Part shown: positions 1 to 12,124 of the stretch, in pieces | Layout: each line of letters starts with the position of its first letter | How positions within the stretch are numbered: position 1 is the stretch's first letter | From: Symbiodinium natans | Lineage: Eukaryota; Sar; Dinophyceae; Suessiales; Symbiodiniaceae | NCBI GenBank assembly: GCA_905221605.1 | Contig: CAJNDS010001602.1 | Span: 350,501-414,500, forward strand | DNA length: 64,000 nt | Direction: 5' to 3' | Made by a program: the position numbers and the translations under genes | Notes under the pieces: generated by a model | The model's database searches: none | The model's input: only the letters and a program-made list of their open reading frames with translations | What the model was told of the DNA's origin: nothing

Positions 1-1593
1 AGCGGCCTGGTGGGAATGGCATGCCAGCTGGAACCCGCGGTTGCTGACCCCGGGCGCTCCCGAACCCCAGCCACAGCTCTGTCTGCAGCCGCACTCATGA
101 GGCTTTTCTCTCGCAGACCCTTCGCGCACCAGACCTTGATCGGTCACTAGGATTGAGGCTTTTTTGCCCCCCCTGGATTGACCTTGGACCTGGCATGTTT
201 GGCCTGTGTCCTGCGCAGAATAAAACAGAAACTCGCGAAAAGCAAGGGAGGATGGGCGAAGGGACAGCCTGCGAGCAGCCTCCGTGGGGCATGGCACGTG
301 CACATCTACCACCTTTCTGACAGTCTGAGCACCAATGAAACCCAATTCCTCTGAACCCCGAACGCCAACGCCAACACGCCGCAGGCGAAATGACTGTTGC
401 CCAGCTCACTTCGAAGCAGCTTCCAGCTTGTCCTTCAGGGACGCTCAGGAACGCCAACTCAGAAACCTTAAGACTCACGTCCCGACCTGCAGATGCAACC
501 CCTACAAACGAATCCGCAATAACCTGCTTACATGCTATATCCTCATCGTGCAACATGGAACCCTAGACCTCTCAATCTCTGCCTGGCAACAACAAAATTC
601 CTAGCATGTTTGGAGCCAATGCTTAGGAATGCTTTGGGATGGAAAGGGTGCAACCATGTTCAACCTAGTGGGCCTGCGGTTTAGAAGTTCTGAGGTCACC
701 CTCCTTAAGAGATCCTGGACTTTGTGATGAAATTCCAGTACCCGTAAGCTCGAAGCCCCGAAACCTTCAATCCTCAAAGCCCTTGCTGGGCCCCAAGCCC
801 TGGTCCCAAAAACCCCGGGCCCCTGGCCGCTAAAGCCTAAAGCCCTCGTCTGCTCTCAACTCCCCCAGCATCCTGGGTCTTGGTCTCAAAGTCACTGCGC
901 GCGTGCCGCTCATGCAGCTGCTCCGACTTTTCCTTTTGTTCTTTCTATGTTGGGGGTTTAGGGTTTAGGGGTTTTTTGGGGTTTTGGGGTTTTTGGCTTG
1001 GTGCAATGCTTAGTGTTCAGGAGGGGTGTCAAGTGAGCAGAGGCCAGGCAGGAACCCCCCACACCATGAGAAAAACGAGTCAGCTCTCCAAGTTTGACAA
1101 ATGTCTCTTCAGTTGCAAGCCAAGCGTGTTGAACTGCTTCGGATCTGCTACAACCTTCTGTTTGCACATGAACCCCCCCCCCAATTAAAAAATAGAATAC
1201 AAAACAGCCCTGAAAACCGCCCCCATTCCTTATATGTCTCTTTAAGCCCTCCGAGCCACTCCGAAGGGGCGATTCACCATGTTGCCGCGCTTCCTGAGCT
1301 CCAACCAGCTTGGCCAGCCCAAAAAAATTAACCCTAAGCCCGCAAATTCCCCCGAACCCACCAAACGAAAGAACAGAACGGCGAAACTCCAAAAAAATGC
1401 AAGCCCGCCAACCTTCTGAAGGGTGACTTTGGCCCAGAAGCCCTCGACCCGAAAACTCTGCAATGATCAACGAAGTACCAGGCCTTGTGGCCTTCTGTAA
1501 CTTCACCAACTCGACTCATAAATGACATCCTAAAAAAGCACGGCGCCAGAAAAGTGTCCCCCCCCCCCCCGCACATCTGCAGCCGGGTGTCAC
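1..1593. other. No resolved gene; GST C-terminus expected here
   Basis: The last coding exon of the GST-like gene ends at a GT donor at 1592-1593, so one or more small C-terminal exons and the 3' end should lie here on the minus strand. I could not find a peptide matching the expected tail. The stretch holds degenerate telomere-like sequence (ggtttagggtttagggg at 956-970; C-rich copies at 1325-1450 and 1735-1770) and a 13-base C run near 1559. Confidence 0.5.
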
Positions 1594-4500
1594 AGCGGGC
1601 CGCTCCGCAACGCGCTTGGCCCATTCCATGAGGACCTTGTACTCCTGCACCATCCATGCACGGGCTTGAGCCTATCTGAGTTCGCGGTTTGGGATTTCAG
1701 AAGGGACAGGCATGTATAGGGCTTGCTAGTTGCCCAAAACCCTCAACTTCAAACACCTGAAACCCTAAACCGCTTCTCCTGCACTTGCAGGAACTCATTT
1801 GCCGCTCCGTAGATCTTGCCCAGCATCAGCCAGCCAACCCTTGGAACTGTAACTCAGAGAGGCTATGTGAGACGCAAACTTGACCACATGACAGGCGACC
1901 GCTTTCCGTTGTTTGCGTGGCATTTGGGCTTGCGCACACGTAGGAACAGGTTTGTGGAATCTAGAACGGGTCGCTGAAACTACGCCTTAGCGTTTCCAGG
2001 CTTGAGGTTGTCTGGGCTTGTACTCCTAGGCCCTCACCACGCTCGATCTTGTCTGGCGAACGGTCGCCTGTTGTACACAGAGAGCACACCTTGCAAGAAC
2101 AAAATGCACGCGTCCAAGCCGCCTGTGTGGGCTCAGGGTACACATAAGGGCTTACAATCATGTATTTACACCTTACCTCAGTGGGAGAAGCCCTACCCCG
2201 GACCTTGCAATCCCAAACTTGTAAGCCCTAAGCCCGACCCCGCCCCCCCTGCCGCCCCAAAGCTTCTGGAAGACTCAGGTCTGCAATTGTTGAAGCAGAA
2301 AGCAAGTGCCAACTGCTGAGCGGCTACTGAATATGGGTTTTTGGCTTGAAGGCTTAAGACTTCGGTAGAAGGCCAGCGTCCGTATGATCTTCCCGAGTAC
2401 TGAAGAGGCAAGACTGAGCGATCAGTGGCAGCCAAGCAATGTGAAAGAGCATGCGCATGCATATGTGCATACAAATACATTACATACACACATGCCTGGG
2501 AAGCCGGATAATTGACCTTGCATTAAATTTACCCAAAACCCTTGACTCTAAATCTCCAGCGCAACAGCTCTGTGAAGCCTAAAAGTCCTAAATCGGTCTT
2601 TGACTCTCGGCCTAGGGGGTAGGATTAAGGGCTTAGGGCGTAGGAACTTTCACGTTGAGGGCCTGGGTTTTCGGCTTTATTTTGGGTTGAGGATACGAAG
2701 GAGATCCGTTCTTGTAGGCAGCCGAAAAACCAAGGCCAAATCGCCATGTCAGCAATTGTGTACCTTAGCTCAACTAGTCCAAAGCAGCAAGCTGAGGTTA
2801 AGGCCGAGCTACTTACTCGAGATAAGCCGCATCTTCCCCAAAACAAGGCACTATAAGTCACTATACCCTGCAAAATCTCACCCGTAACCCACTGCTTGCC
2901 CAAGGGCCGTACAGTACTGCGCAGCCCCCAAATGATCGACCCCTTGCCACTCGCCACAGTTTTGGGCCGCAAGCCCTCATTGTCCCTCCATGTTTGGGCA
3001 ACTCACCTTTCGAAGCAAACCCACAACCCTGTCTGGTGGACCCGCACGTGATGGCCGGACCCCAAATTTGGTGGAGTTTAGGGCCAGGAATACTCTTACC
3101 CTGCTGCCTGTCCACCGTTTCGGGTGTTTCAGACAGCATGCGAGGGATGGATGTCGAGCGCCCTTTCTCGCCCGAATAAACAAACCCACAATTGGGGTTC
3201 TGTGAATCGGACTCTGTCGAGGCGCTGGTCTCCACAGATGTACCTCGTCGGGTTCGGTGCTTAGGCTCTTGGGTTGAGTTGGAACTCCAGCGCTCAGCTC
3301 TACAGGTGCGTCAACAAGTTGAGGAAGTAGCGATTAAGGGGGCGGGGGGGGGGGGGGGGGGGGGGCGTTCTTGAAGGCGTGTGACAAGCGCCCAAGAGAG
3401 AGATCCGCATCAGTAAACCATCGAAAACCCGAAGTTCTAGACCTCTCTGAACTTCTGAACCCCTCATTCCCCAAACCCTTAGCGATCCTTTAAGGGAGCC
3501 AGGGGGAGGTAGGCCCCATATTTGTGGTTTTGACTCTGAGGGTTTTTCCGACAAGCTTGCAGACGAGGAGCTTCTTGTTGCCATCAGCCAGGTGCTTGTC
3601 CAAGACGTCGAGAAGTCGCTTTGTCTCCATGCTGTACCGATCAATGGCATACTGAATCCTCAACTCGCCCCACACAAACGAGCAGAGTTTAGGGTTTCGG
3701 GTGGTTCAAGCGTGGCTCCTTGCCGTCCTACGCAACATCGGAAATCATCGGGAAAGAACAACCGAACAGAAAGCCGAAGTTTAAAGCAACGCGACGAACC
3801 GGAAACCCAGTCTGAAACTCTTTAGCCTCGGCCGGACCTGCAACCACCCACGCTGAGTACACTCCCTACTCCAAACAGCAGCCGGAGCGCTTCACGGGTG
3901 CGTAGTTGTAGAAGTGCCCAAAGCCTCCGACAAGAGCAGCCCTCGAAAAACCAAGGTTTAGGGTTTAGGATAGTCTTGAGTGAGAACTTCTCCACCCGCG
4001 CTTCATAAAGTCACCCACTCGACTGCCCTCGACTCGTAAACTCCAAAACCCCAAAGCCCCCGGCCAAGCCCCATAATCCCCACTGCATGCACTAGTTTAC
4101 ACGCAGCCACACCAAAAGTCTCCCAAAGGGGGTTCAAGGCTCTGAGGGTTGCGGATGAGGCAGGGATTTTAAAAGCAGCACCAAAACTCTTCTGGACGCA
4201 CTGAAGGGTCCGGCAAACCCATTGAATCACAAATCAAGCGTCAAAACTGAACAAGCGCAGGCTACAGAACATCCCCAAGTGACAGCATGTTAGCGCCGTC
4301 CTCCGCCGATGAAAGGCGCCGAACCCATCTGCCTCGGCTATTGGGGTTTGGGGTTTGGGTTTGCTGAGTTTTTAAAGGCCCGAAAATGACAAGCAGTCAC
4401 CGGTCTTGTGTGGTCTGTGCTGGGGCAGAATTAATTTGTACAGTGTAGGGCCTACAAGGCATGAGTAGGGCTTATGTGTTGTCTAAACATAAGGGTGCCT

Positions 4501-6569
4501 CTCTCACGTCACATTCATCCCACGCTGAGTGTGCGCAAGGTGCCACATGAGCCAGTTTTGAACTTCGGCCCGGGCGGGATACTCCTCGCAATGCAAGGAA
4601 AAAGGCTTGCTAAGGTTCCCTAAAGTTTCCTAAGGTTCATTCAGGTTCCCGAATACCCAAAGGGGACCAGCATGTAGAACTGCCCATGTAAGGGTTCGTG
4701 AATGACAGAAAGGACTGCAAGGGCTTGAAGCAGGGTGTCGTCGTGGCACGGCTTGCAAGTTTACAATGGTCTGGAGGGGCTTGGGTTTGGATGTTTTGGG
4801 GTGTCCCGTTTGGGGATACATTTGGCTCAGAGACTTTGGGCTTCCGAGGGGGTTTTCATCGTTCTGACAATGTTGGGTCCATTTGTATTATGCTGCGCTA
4901 CACCCAGGCTTTTTGGAAAGTTTGGGGCGTCCCGGAGTTGGGAATGTTTGGGCTGAGGGATTCAATCGCGCAATTCTGTGGATACGGAGTTTACAGTCAA
5001 AGGTTTCAGGGACCCCCTGAAGCCTCTCGACGCCCTCAACCCCTCGCCTGACACTGGCCTCGGTTTGCGCTTGAGAGGTCTTGCTGCTCGAAGAAGCCAT
5101 ATGGCTTTCGCTCATGTGGGGATGTATGGCATAGGGATGTAGGACATCAGTTGTTCGAGTGGGATTCAAAAGTTTAGACGGGCAAAAGCAGTGGTGTCCG
5201 GCACGAGCGTGCCTTCGGCAAGAAGAGGCCATCCTTGTCGTACTTGTCGCAGAGGTACCTAGAAGCTGCTGGGCTTGAGAAGGTCTGGAGGCTTTGGGGC
5301 TCAGGAGCTTCAGGGTCAGAGACGTACGCGTTTTAACAAGGGCTAAGGCGGCTAAGGATTCTGCTTCCCAGGCGCATCAGGATGGAACCGGACTCAAAGA
5401 CACGCACAGGCTTGTCCGTGGAGTGGTCCACCATCGCAGGGATCCTGTTCAACTCTGTACTTCCACTAGAGTGGCCAATTCATGTTTTTAGATGTCGCGA
5501 TGGACAAGCCGCCGTATGGGTGCCAGCATCATGCAGATTTCTAAAGGCCAGAACTCGTCAGTGCTAACTGTCGGTACCTAGACTGGTCGGGTTTGGAGCT
5601 AGGCCGGGCCATGTTTCCATGGGTCCGAGTTGCTTGGAGTTCGGATTGATGGCTTGGAAGCCGGATGTGAACTGCACGCCGTTGATGGGGATCAGCCACG
5701 CCTCACTTCGGGTTGGAGCAGAGGCCTCTCAAGATTCAGAGTCCAGGGGAGTTTTAGGGCTTGGGTTTAGGGTGTGAAGATGGGGTTTAAGCACTTTCCG
5801 CTTCAGGGTTTGGGGTTCAGCGCTTAGGGCCTAAAGCTTAGAGGTCCCATTCGGTCGTCTGACCTTGGGTTTTCAGGCCGCGAGGCATCGTACTCGAAGT
5901 CCGGGAAAGTCTCGACCAGCTCCTCGAGCAAAATGGTCACTTTGACTCCGTTCCTTGGCTCGTGAGGCCTCTTTTTCTCTTTTGAGGAGGAGGGGAGGGT
6001 GGTCGTCAAGGCGTGGGGGTTTTGGGTTCGAAATGGTTCCAAGCTGAAAAGGCAACCTCACGCCCCAGGCTCGGCGTGCCCATGGAGTAGAGCTGGATCT
6101 TGTGCTCTCCCTTGGGGAGGGGCTTGTCCTTGCGGTTTGAGGTTTTCAGATGCCTGGGCTTCAGGACTCAGGGTCCGCGGGGCTGGTCTGAGGGCTCCAA
6201 CGAGCCCAACAACATCCCCACAACCGACTATCCTCGAACCTCACCCCGCCCCTCTTTCCCCCCCCCCCCCCAAGCTCCTCACCCCAGGCTCCAGCGTAGG
6301 GGCGGTTGGTACCGCCAAAGGTGCCGCCCTGATCTTTGTACTCCCACACCTGGAAGTTGCAAGAGGCGCGCTTTGCAGGGAACAGGGGCCTCATTGCAAT
6401 TTGCCAAAATACCCCTCACATCTGCTCCCCTTTCATGACTCAAAACCCCCCAACATCTTAACATTCTTAAAACCAAAGCCGCCCTGGAGCTTGTACTCAG
6501 AGACCCCTATACTCTGGGCCAAGTGGGCACCTTGGGCACCACGTAGTCCGCCGGCAATGAAGGCTTCTC
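1594..6569 (-). CDS. YghU-like glutathione S-transferase, 13 mini-exons
   Basis: Resembles bacterial YghU (glutathione-dependent disulfide-bond reductase, GST fold) from the first exon found to near the C-terminus. Exons in transcript order: 6531-6569, 6290-6349, 6073-6128, 5887-5953, 5634-5701, 5376-5444, 5213-5258, 4535-4584, 3891-3941, 3557-3658, about 2716-2763, 1779-about 1839, 1594-1644. The thioredoxin-fold half shows LYSMGTPNGVKVTILLEEL (TPN glutathione-binding turn), NPNSKIPAM (cis-proline) and RVFESGSILMYL. The helical half shows NWLMWHLA, GGFGHFYNYAPVK, YAIDRYSMETKRLLDVLDK, YTIADMAIWPW, then EWAKRVAERPA. About 255 residues are recovered; the bacterial protein has about 288. Exon lengths and phases agree at every junction except 2716 to 1839, which I could not close. 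Donors are GT 2, GC 8, GA 2. The start codon, any targeting sequence and the last roughly 35 residues were not found. Probably a cytosolic or organellar redox enzyme. Confidence 0.9.
1645..1778 (-). repeat. GST intron with telomere-like inverted arms and repeated ends
   Basis: This intron of the GST-like gene starts GA and ends AG. The 9-mer GTGCAGGAG lies across both splice sites. Inside, 1684-1700 and 1757-1773 are inverted copies (15 of 17 bases) of a telomere-like motif, gcggtttagggtttcag. It reads as a mobile intron with a duplicated target and inverted ends. Confidence 0.6.
3338..3365. repeat. Poly-G tract
   Basis: An almost uninterrupted G run inside an intron of the GST-like gene. 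Similar runs occur at 8666-8685 (G), 22475-22490 (G), 25442-25476 (C, 35 bases), 52828-52850 (G) and 53250-53265 (C). Confidence 0.9.
3659..3890 (-). repeat. GST intron with telomere-like inverted arms
   Basis: A GC-AG intron of the GST-like gene. Positions 3685-3707 (gagtttagggtttcgggtgg and onward) pair imperfectly with the complement of 3796-3820, so the transcript could fold into a stem of roughly 20 bp that brings the two splice sites closer. Confidence 0.5.
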
Positions 6570-7559
6570 CTGCGTCGAGCTCAGAGCTTAGGCAAGTGGA
6601 GGTCTTTCTTGGCAGTTAGCTCGGTTTAGGGAGTTTAGGGGTTGGTTTTTCCCAAACCCAGAGCACCTCCGCCATGTCCGAGGAAGGGCTCGTCGACGGC
6701 GCGAGACACCTTGCTGGGGATGAGACGGGGGGTCCGGCTTCTGCACGTGGGGCCTGTAATCTTCATGATGTTTTGTGCCGTGGTTCTTCTTTCGCTGCTG
6801 CTCGAAGTCGTCAACTGTCGTGCCCAGACTTGCAATGAAACCTGCAGAAAAACCCCGTCCTGTCAGGTCATCGGAACCCGAAACCCCCAAAGACCTCAAA
6901 CTCGAAAACATTAGACCCTGTACCTGCAAAGCTTCCAAACCGCGAGGAGCTCCATTAACCCCTGGACCCCTGGAAGCCCTCAACCCTGCAACCACACGCA
7001 GAGCCTATGAACCAAAGACATCCAAAGACCCTAGCTTCGATCGAGCCGCAGTCCCATGCAAAATGCTGCGGCGAGCTTCAGACAAATGTCTCGAACCGAA
7101 ACAAATCGACAGGTCGAACATCGCAAGGAACAGCAGGGTCTAGGCTTTTGGGATCTTCTAGGGTTTGATGCTTCAGGCTCCAGGATATCAGGGCCGTGGC
7201 AGGAGAGATCCATCAAGAGCTCGCGTCTTGAAAACGGAGGCTTGCCAGAACGTGAGCACCACAAGCTCTGCGGCAGGTTAACAATCACCGCACTTGGGCT
7301 TGGAGGTGGCTGAGCGCCTCGGGTTAGTCTAGGCTGACCTCAAGAGAAGCCCGCCAGTAATCCTAAGCGTCAAAAATGACTGAGATCCTTACACAACCTT
7401 CAGCCCAAGCACACAGAGGCCCAACAAAAACTTAGATTCAAACCTTCAAATCCGTAAATCCTCGCACCCTCAACAGCACTCACCGCACTCCCCCACCTCC
7501 CCCCCCCCACCGCCCAAAAAGAAAAAGCGACAAGAACCCTAATCCTAAACCCGCAAAAA

Positions 7560-8530
<971 letters not shown>

Positions 8531-8699
8531 TCAACCCCGTCCAAGCTTGTGCCTTTTTGGTGCTGCTTGCTCCTAACCACAAGGGGCCCCCGGCGCTCCA
8601 GCGGCGTGAGCGTGCCGGGGGCAGATCCAGGCTGGCCACAGCGTTTTGGGTAAGTTTGTTTTCTTGGGGGGGGGGGGGGGGGGGGTTTGACTTTTTTGA

Positions 8700-9940
8700 G
8701 ATCCAATCCAGAGTTCGTTTGGACTGAAAAACAGGATTTGAGGTGCTTTTCGAGGGTTAAAGTTGAAGGGTTCAAGGCTTTAGGTATAAGTTTGTTCAAA
8801 GCGATCCCCGGCCCTGCACATCCAGAACTTTCAGCCCACGATCCTAATGCAGCCCGCATAAGATAAAATTCTCCCCCTTGTAGGAACCGCGCCTCTGCTC
8901 AAGCAATCACGCCTTAGCCCCGAATCTAATCCTGAGCAAAAAACTGAGCAAAAACTTAGATCCTAAAATTGAACCTTGCACTCCGAATATAAACCTCCAG
9001 CCCTAGACCCCGAATTTAACTTAAACCTGAAAGCCTGGCCAACATCCCCGAAACCGAACATACCTGAACATGAACCCAAACCCTAGCCTTAGGCAGAGCC
9101 CCCTATCTGCCTCAACGCTTTCTCTTAAGCACAGGACCAACTCACAAAACAGCCAGATCTGCCACCAATAGATGGCCAGGATAAGGCCTTGGCTTGAGAG
9201 CTTTGAATGCTAATGCAGCACGTAGGGACTTAGGGGCCATACCGGCATTTCTCAAAATAGGTGACGCTTTGAGGGCAAAGGTTTATAAATTTGGTTGTGG
9301 AATTTCGTTGGGTGCCTGCAAGACTGGCACAGAACCGAAGCTGGTTTCAAGCCCGCTTTACTTAACAGTTAGTCTCCATTGCTAGTTCTCGCGTTCAGAG
9401 GTTCACAAGAAATGCACAACTGACTGCCACAACGCGTAGGGCGTTGGGTGCTCCGGATTTCGCATGTAATGTAGCAATCAGCAAACAAACGGGTCCAAAA
9501 GAACCATGCACATCAGAACGAGCTAACGGGGTCAAAGCTTCGAACACTAAGCTCAAGCAGCCAATCATACGCGCGAGGCGAACTCAGCGGCGAACGAACC
9601 CACGCTCAGTGCCGGAGTTCCCTGGGCAAAAAGGCTTTGTTTAACACAGTGGGGAGGAAACATCTTTTCTTGCAGTGCCTAGTGTTCATCACTGTTGATC
9701 AGGGGATGCACACGGTAGGACAGGTCCTGTGGGGGCTTCGGGTTTCGGTCTTAGGGTTCAACCAACCCTTGAGCTGGAAACCAAAACGCCCCTCAACCCA
9801 ACTACGGCTGAATGCCAGCCGTACCGCCTAAAGCCCCTAAATTCCTGACCCATCCTGCCCTAAATGAGCCTCCCCACCTCTTACAGACGGAACTTTACCC
9901 CAAAAGCCCAAACCCGGCCCACGCATCCAGAGTTCTGCCT
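8700..9940. other. Spacer or intronic DNA, no supported exon
   Basis: Mostly degenerate telomere-like DNA. C-rich copies such as aaccctagcc are dense at 8930-9110, and a G-rich then C-rich pair lies at 9725-9860. I found no peptide convincing enough to call. Confidence 0.4.
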
Positions 9941-9944
9941 GGCC

Positions 9945-11230
9945 CGGATCCGGGTGTGAACTCGCACGCCCCAAACGCAGGAGAAGATTTGTCCTCCGGA
10001 TGACCTCGGTTTGGAGAATAAATTAGTTTAGGCTTTATAGGGCATTTGGTGCAAGGCTTAACTTTGAAGAGTGTGGAATGCAGAGATGGGGTTTTAGAGG
10101 TGGGTCGAGGGGAGTTTGGCTCTCCGTTGTGCTCTTGTCATATCTTTGCAGGTTTTCAGCCGCCAAGCCCTGAACCCTAAACCCTGCGTCATATCTCAGG
10201 CTCGAGCTCTCAGCTCTAAACTTTACAACTGAGCCCTCTACAAACCTGCCAGCCTAACCCCCTAATTACTGAACCCTGGGTGCCCTGCATCCTCACTGGG
10301 AATCTGGTTCCGCATCTCCTCCAGCCTCATGGGTGGAACGTTCGTGCTTGTGTCCAGGATGTTGTTTAGAGCTTCCACCTTCTGAAACCTCAGCCCTTCT
10401 CACGCACGACCTGCAAGACCTGCAAAGCACATCAACCCAAAATCCAAGGAAAGAGTCACGAGTCAACGGAATTCTCCGCACCCTACGCGGCTCTGACTCT
10501 CACAGGTCATTGTCCCCCTTCCTGCGCTTCAAGCAATTTACCCCTTACAGGGACAGAGCAGCATTAGATCCGTAGGCCTACGTAGCCCTATTCTCCCCGA
10601 TGTTTAGCCCTGCAGGGCGTTTTTCCTAGAAGCCCCGCAAGCCCGTTTCTCTGTCAACCTCTTCAGCACAATGCGAAGCCTCTAAGAGCCCCAAACGCCC
10701 CAAACGCCCCAAACTGCCCCAAGAGCCCCAGCTCCCCTGGCCTCCGCCACTCCTTCTGGAGCTCCAGAAGCCGCCTGCCCAAGGCCTGGCGGATGAAGGG
10801 GGCAGCTTGAGAGTTGTGGTGCAGGACTTCTTAGGGTCGAGGGTCCTTCAACTTGCAGGTTCTAGGGCCTTTCTTCAGGGCTGTCGGTTTGGTTTAGGAT
10901 GTTAGCGCGTGGGGTTTCTGGTCTGGGCGCAGGGTTTTGGAGGGGCTTGGGGTTTCGGATGACTAAGGGGTTCAAGGCTGATCAATAAACTTTCACCCAA
11001 GTCCTCCACACACAGGTCCACCTTTAAGCCCTAATCCTTATGCTGCGGTCTTTTTTCGCGGCTTCGCCGCGGCGCCACCGTGCCGCCACAGGAGCCCCTC
11101 CAGGAGAATCCTTGGCTTGCCCACCGATGGGAGCTTGGGGGAGCTACATATAGATTGCTGCACACCTTCAAGTAAGCATGAGGGCTTGTTGGCAAGAGGT
11201 GCACGGGGAAGTGTCTTCTGGACACCGTCC
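9945..11230 (-). CDS. Unrecognised protein, at least four minus-strand exons
   Basis: Four pieces join in frame. They are 11076-11110 (ILLEGLLWRHG; the frame stays open up to about 11230, so the exon may be longer), 10753-10829 (VLHHNSQAAPFIRQALGRRL), 10297-10378 (VEALNNILDTSTNVPPMRL) and about 9945-10004 (HPEDKSSPAFGACEFTPG). Donors are GC, GA and GT; lengths and phases fit (77 nt as 2+75, 82 nt as 81+1). The joined stretch is helical and charged, followed by a proline/glycine-rich segment, with no signal or membrane segment. I recognise no family. A TAA lies in the open frame at about 11036, past the GC donor, which supports splicing there. The intron 10005-10296 carries G-rich and C-rich telomere-like halves. 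Confidence 0.6.
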
Positions 11231-11692
11231 AAGTAAGCACGTCAAGCGATGTAGGAAAACTTGACGCTATGATATTGTTGTGGCTGCATCAGCCTGTCTT
11301 CACTTCTGCCTGGGGGAAGGGGTGGGAGGCATGATGACGTGCATTGGTCCGAGCTCGTCCGAGCTCAATTGGTAACCTTTATGAAGCACAAGTAGGTGTA
11401 CCTTGCATATACGAGTATCTACCTACCGGTACATTCCCTGAAACCCCCCCCCCCCACCCCCCCGAAACCCTGCAACAACCGCCTTCGATGGCATGTACTT
11501 GGAACCCCCCTTTGAAAGAGCATTGTCAGCCTTCAGTACCCGAGACTCACTACGAACCTGAACAGCCCAGTGGCCAGGTCTCGCGAGTCTTTGCCTCCTC
11601 CCGTGTTCAAGAGTCTGCATCTCAAACTATAGTGGATGATGGTAGAAGCTCGTGCACACTGGGATACTGGGGTTGTGCTTCTGGACCTTGCC

Positions 11693-11974
11693 TCATTGCT
11701 CTAACCCCAGTGTATCCTTTCTAATTTCAGTTTGGGCGGCTTGGTCCACGTTAAAACTCATTTGAAAATCATTCTCGTGCTGCGAGGTAACGAACACTGT
11801 GAAACCTTGGCGTCGATCCATTTTTTCTGCGGCGCTTATGGCACCAGGGAAATCAAAACCTTGAGGTCTTGAGGTAACGAGTTGTAAATAGGGGCCCCAA
11901 CCTCTAGAACTTAGTAACCGGCTCTGGGGGGTACTCACCGAACTACTGGATGAGACCGAGGTGAAGCCCGGCAA
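11693..11974 (-). CDS. Possible long minus-strand exon, unrecognised
   Basis: A minus-strand frame of about 90 codons includes RPQGFDFPGAISAAEKMDRR and GFTVFVTSQHENDFQMSFN, with balanced composition unlike the surrounding telomere-like DNA. Neither ends nor family are established. It lies between the exon group ending near 11.2 kb and the membrane-protein exons above 12.1 kb, and could belong to the latter. Confidence 0.3.
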   Translation of the reverse strand: MPGFTSVSSSSSVSTPQSRLLSSRGWGPYLQLVTSRPQGFDFPGAISAAEKMDRRQGFTVFVTSQHENDFQMSFNVDQAAQTEIRKDTLGLEQ

Positions 11975-12124
11975 CCGTATTCCGATGTTCCCTAAGCTGC
12001 CACGAGGGTAGTTGGTGGCCAGTGCTATCTATGCATCAACAACTCTCAAACTCCCATCAACTCCAAACTCTTCACAACCTCTAGATGGGCCACAGGCCAC
12101 CCTGCACCTTTAACAAACCCTAGA

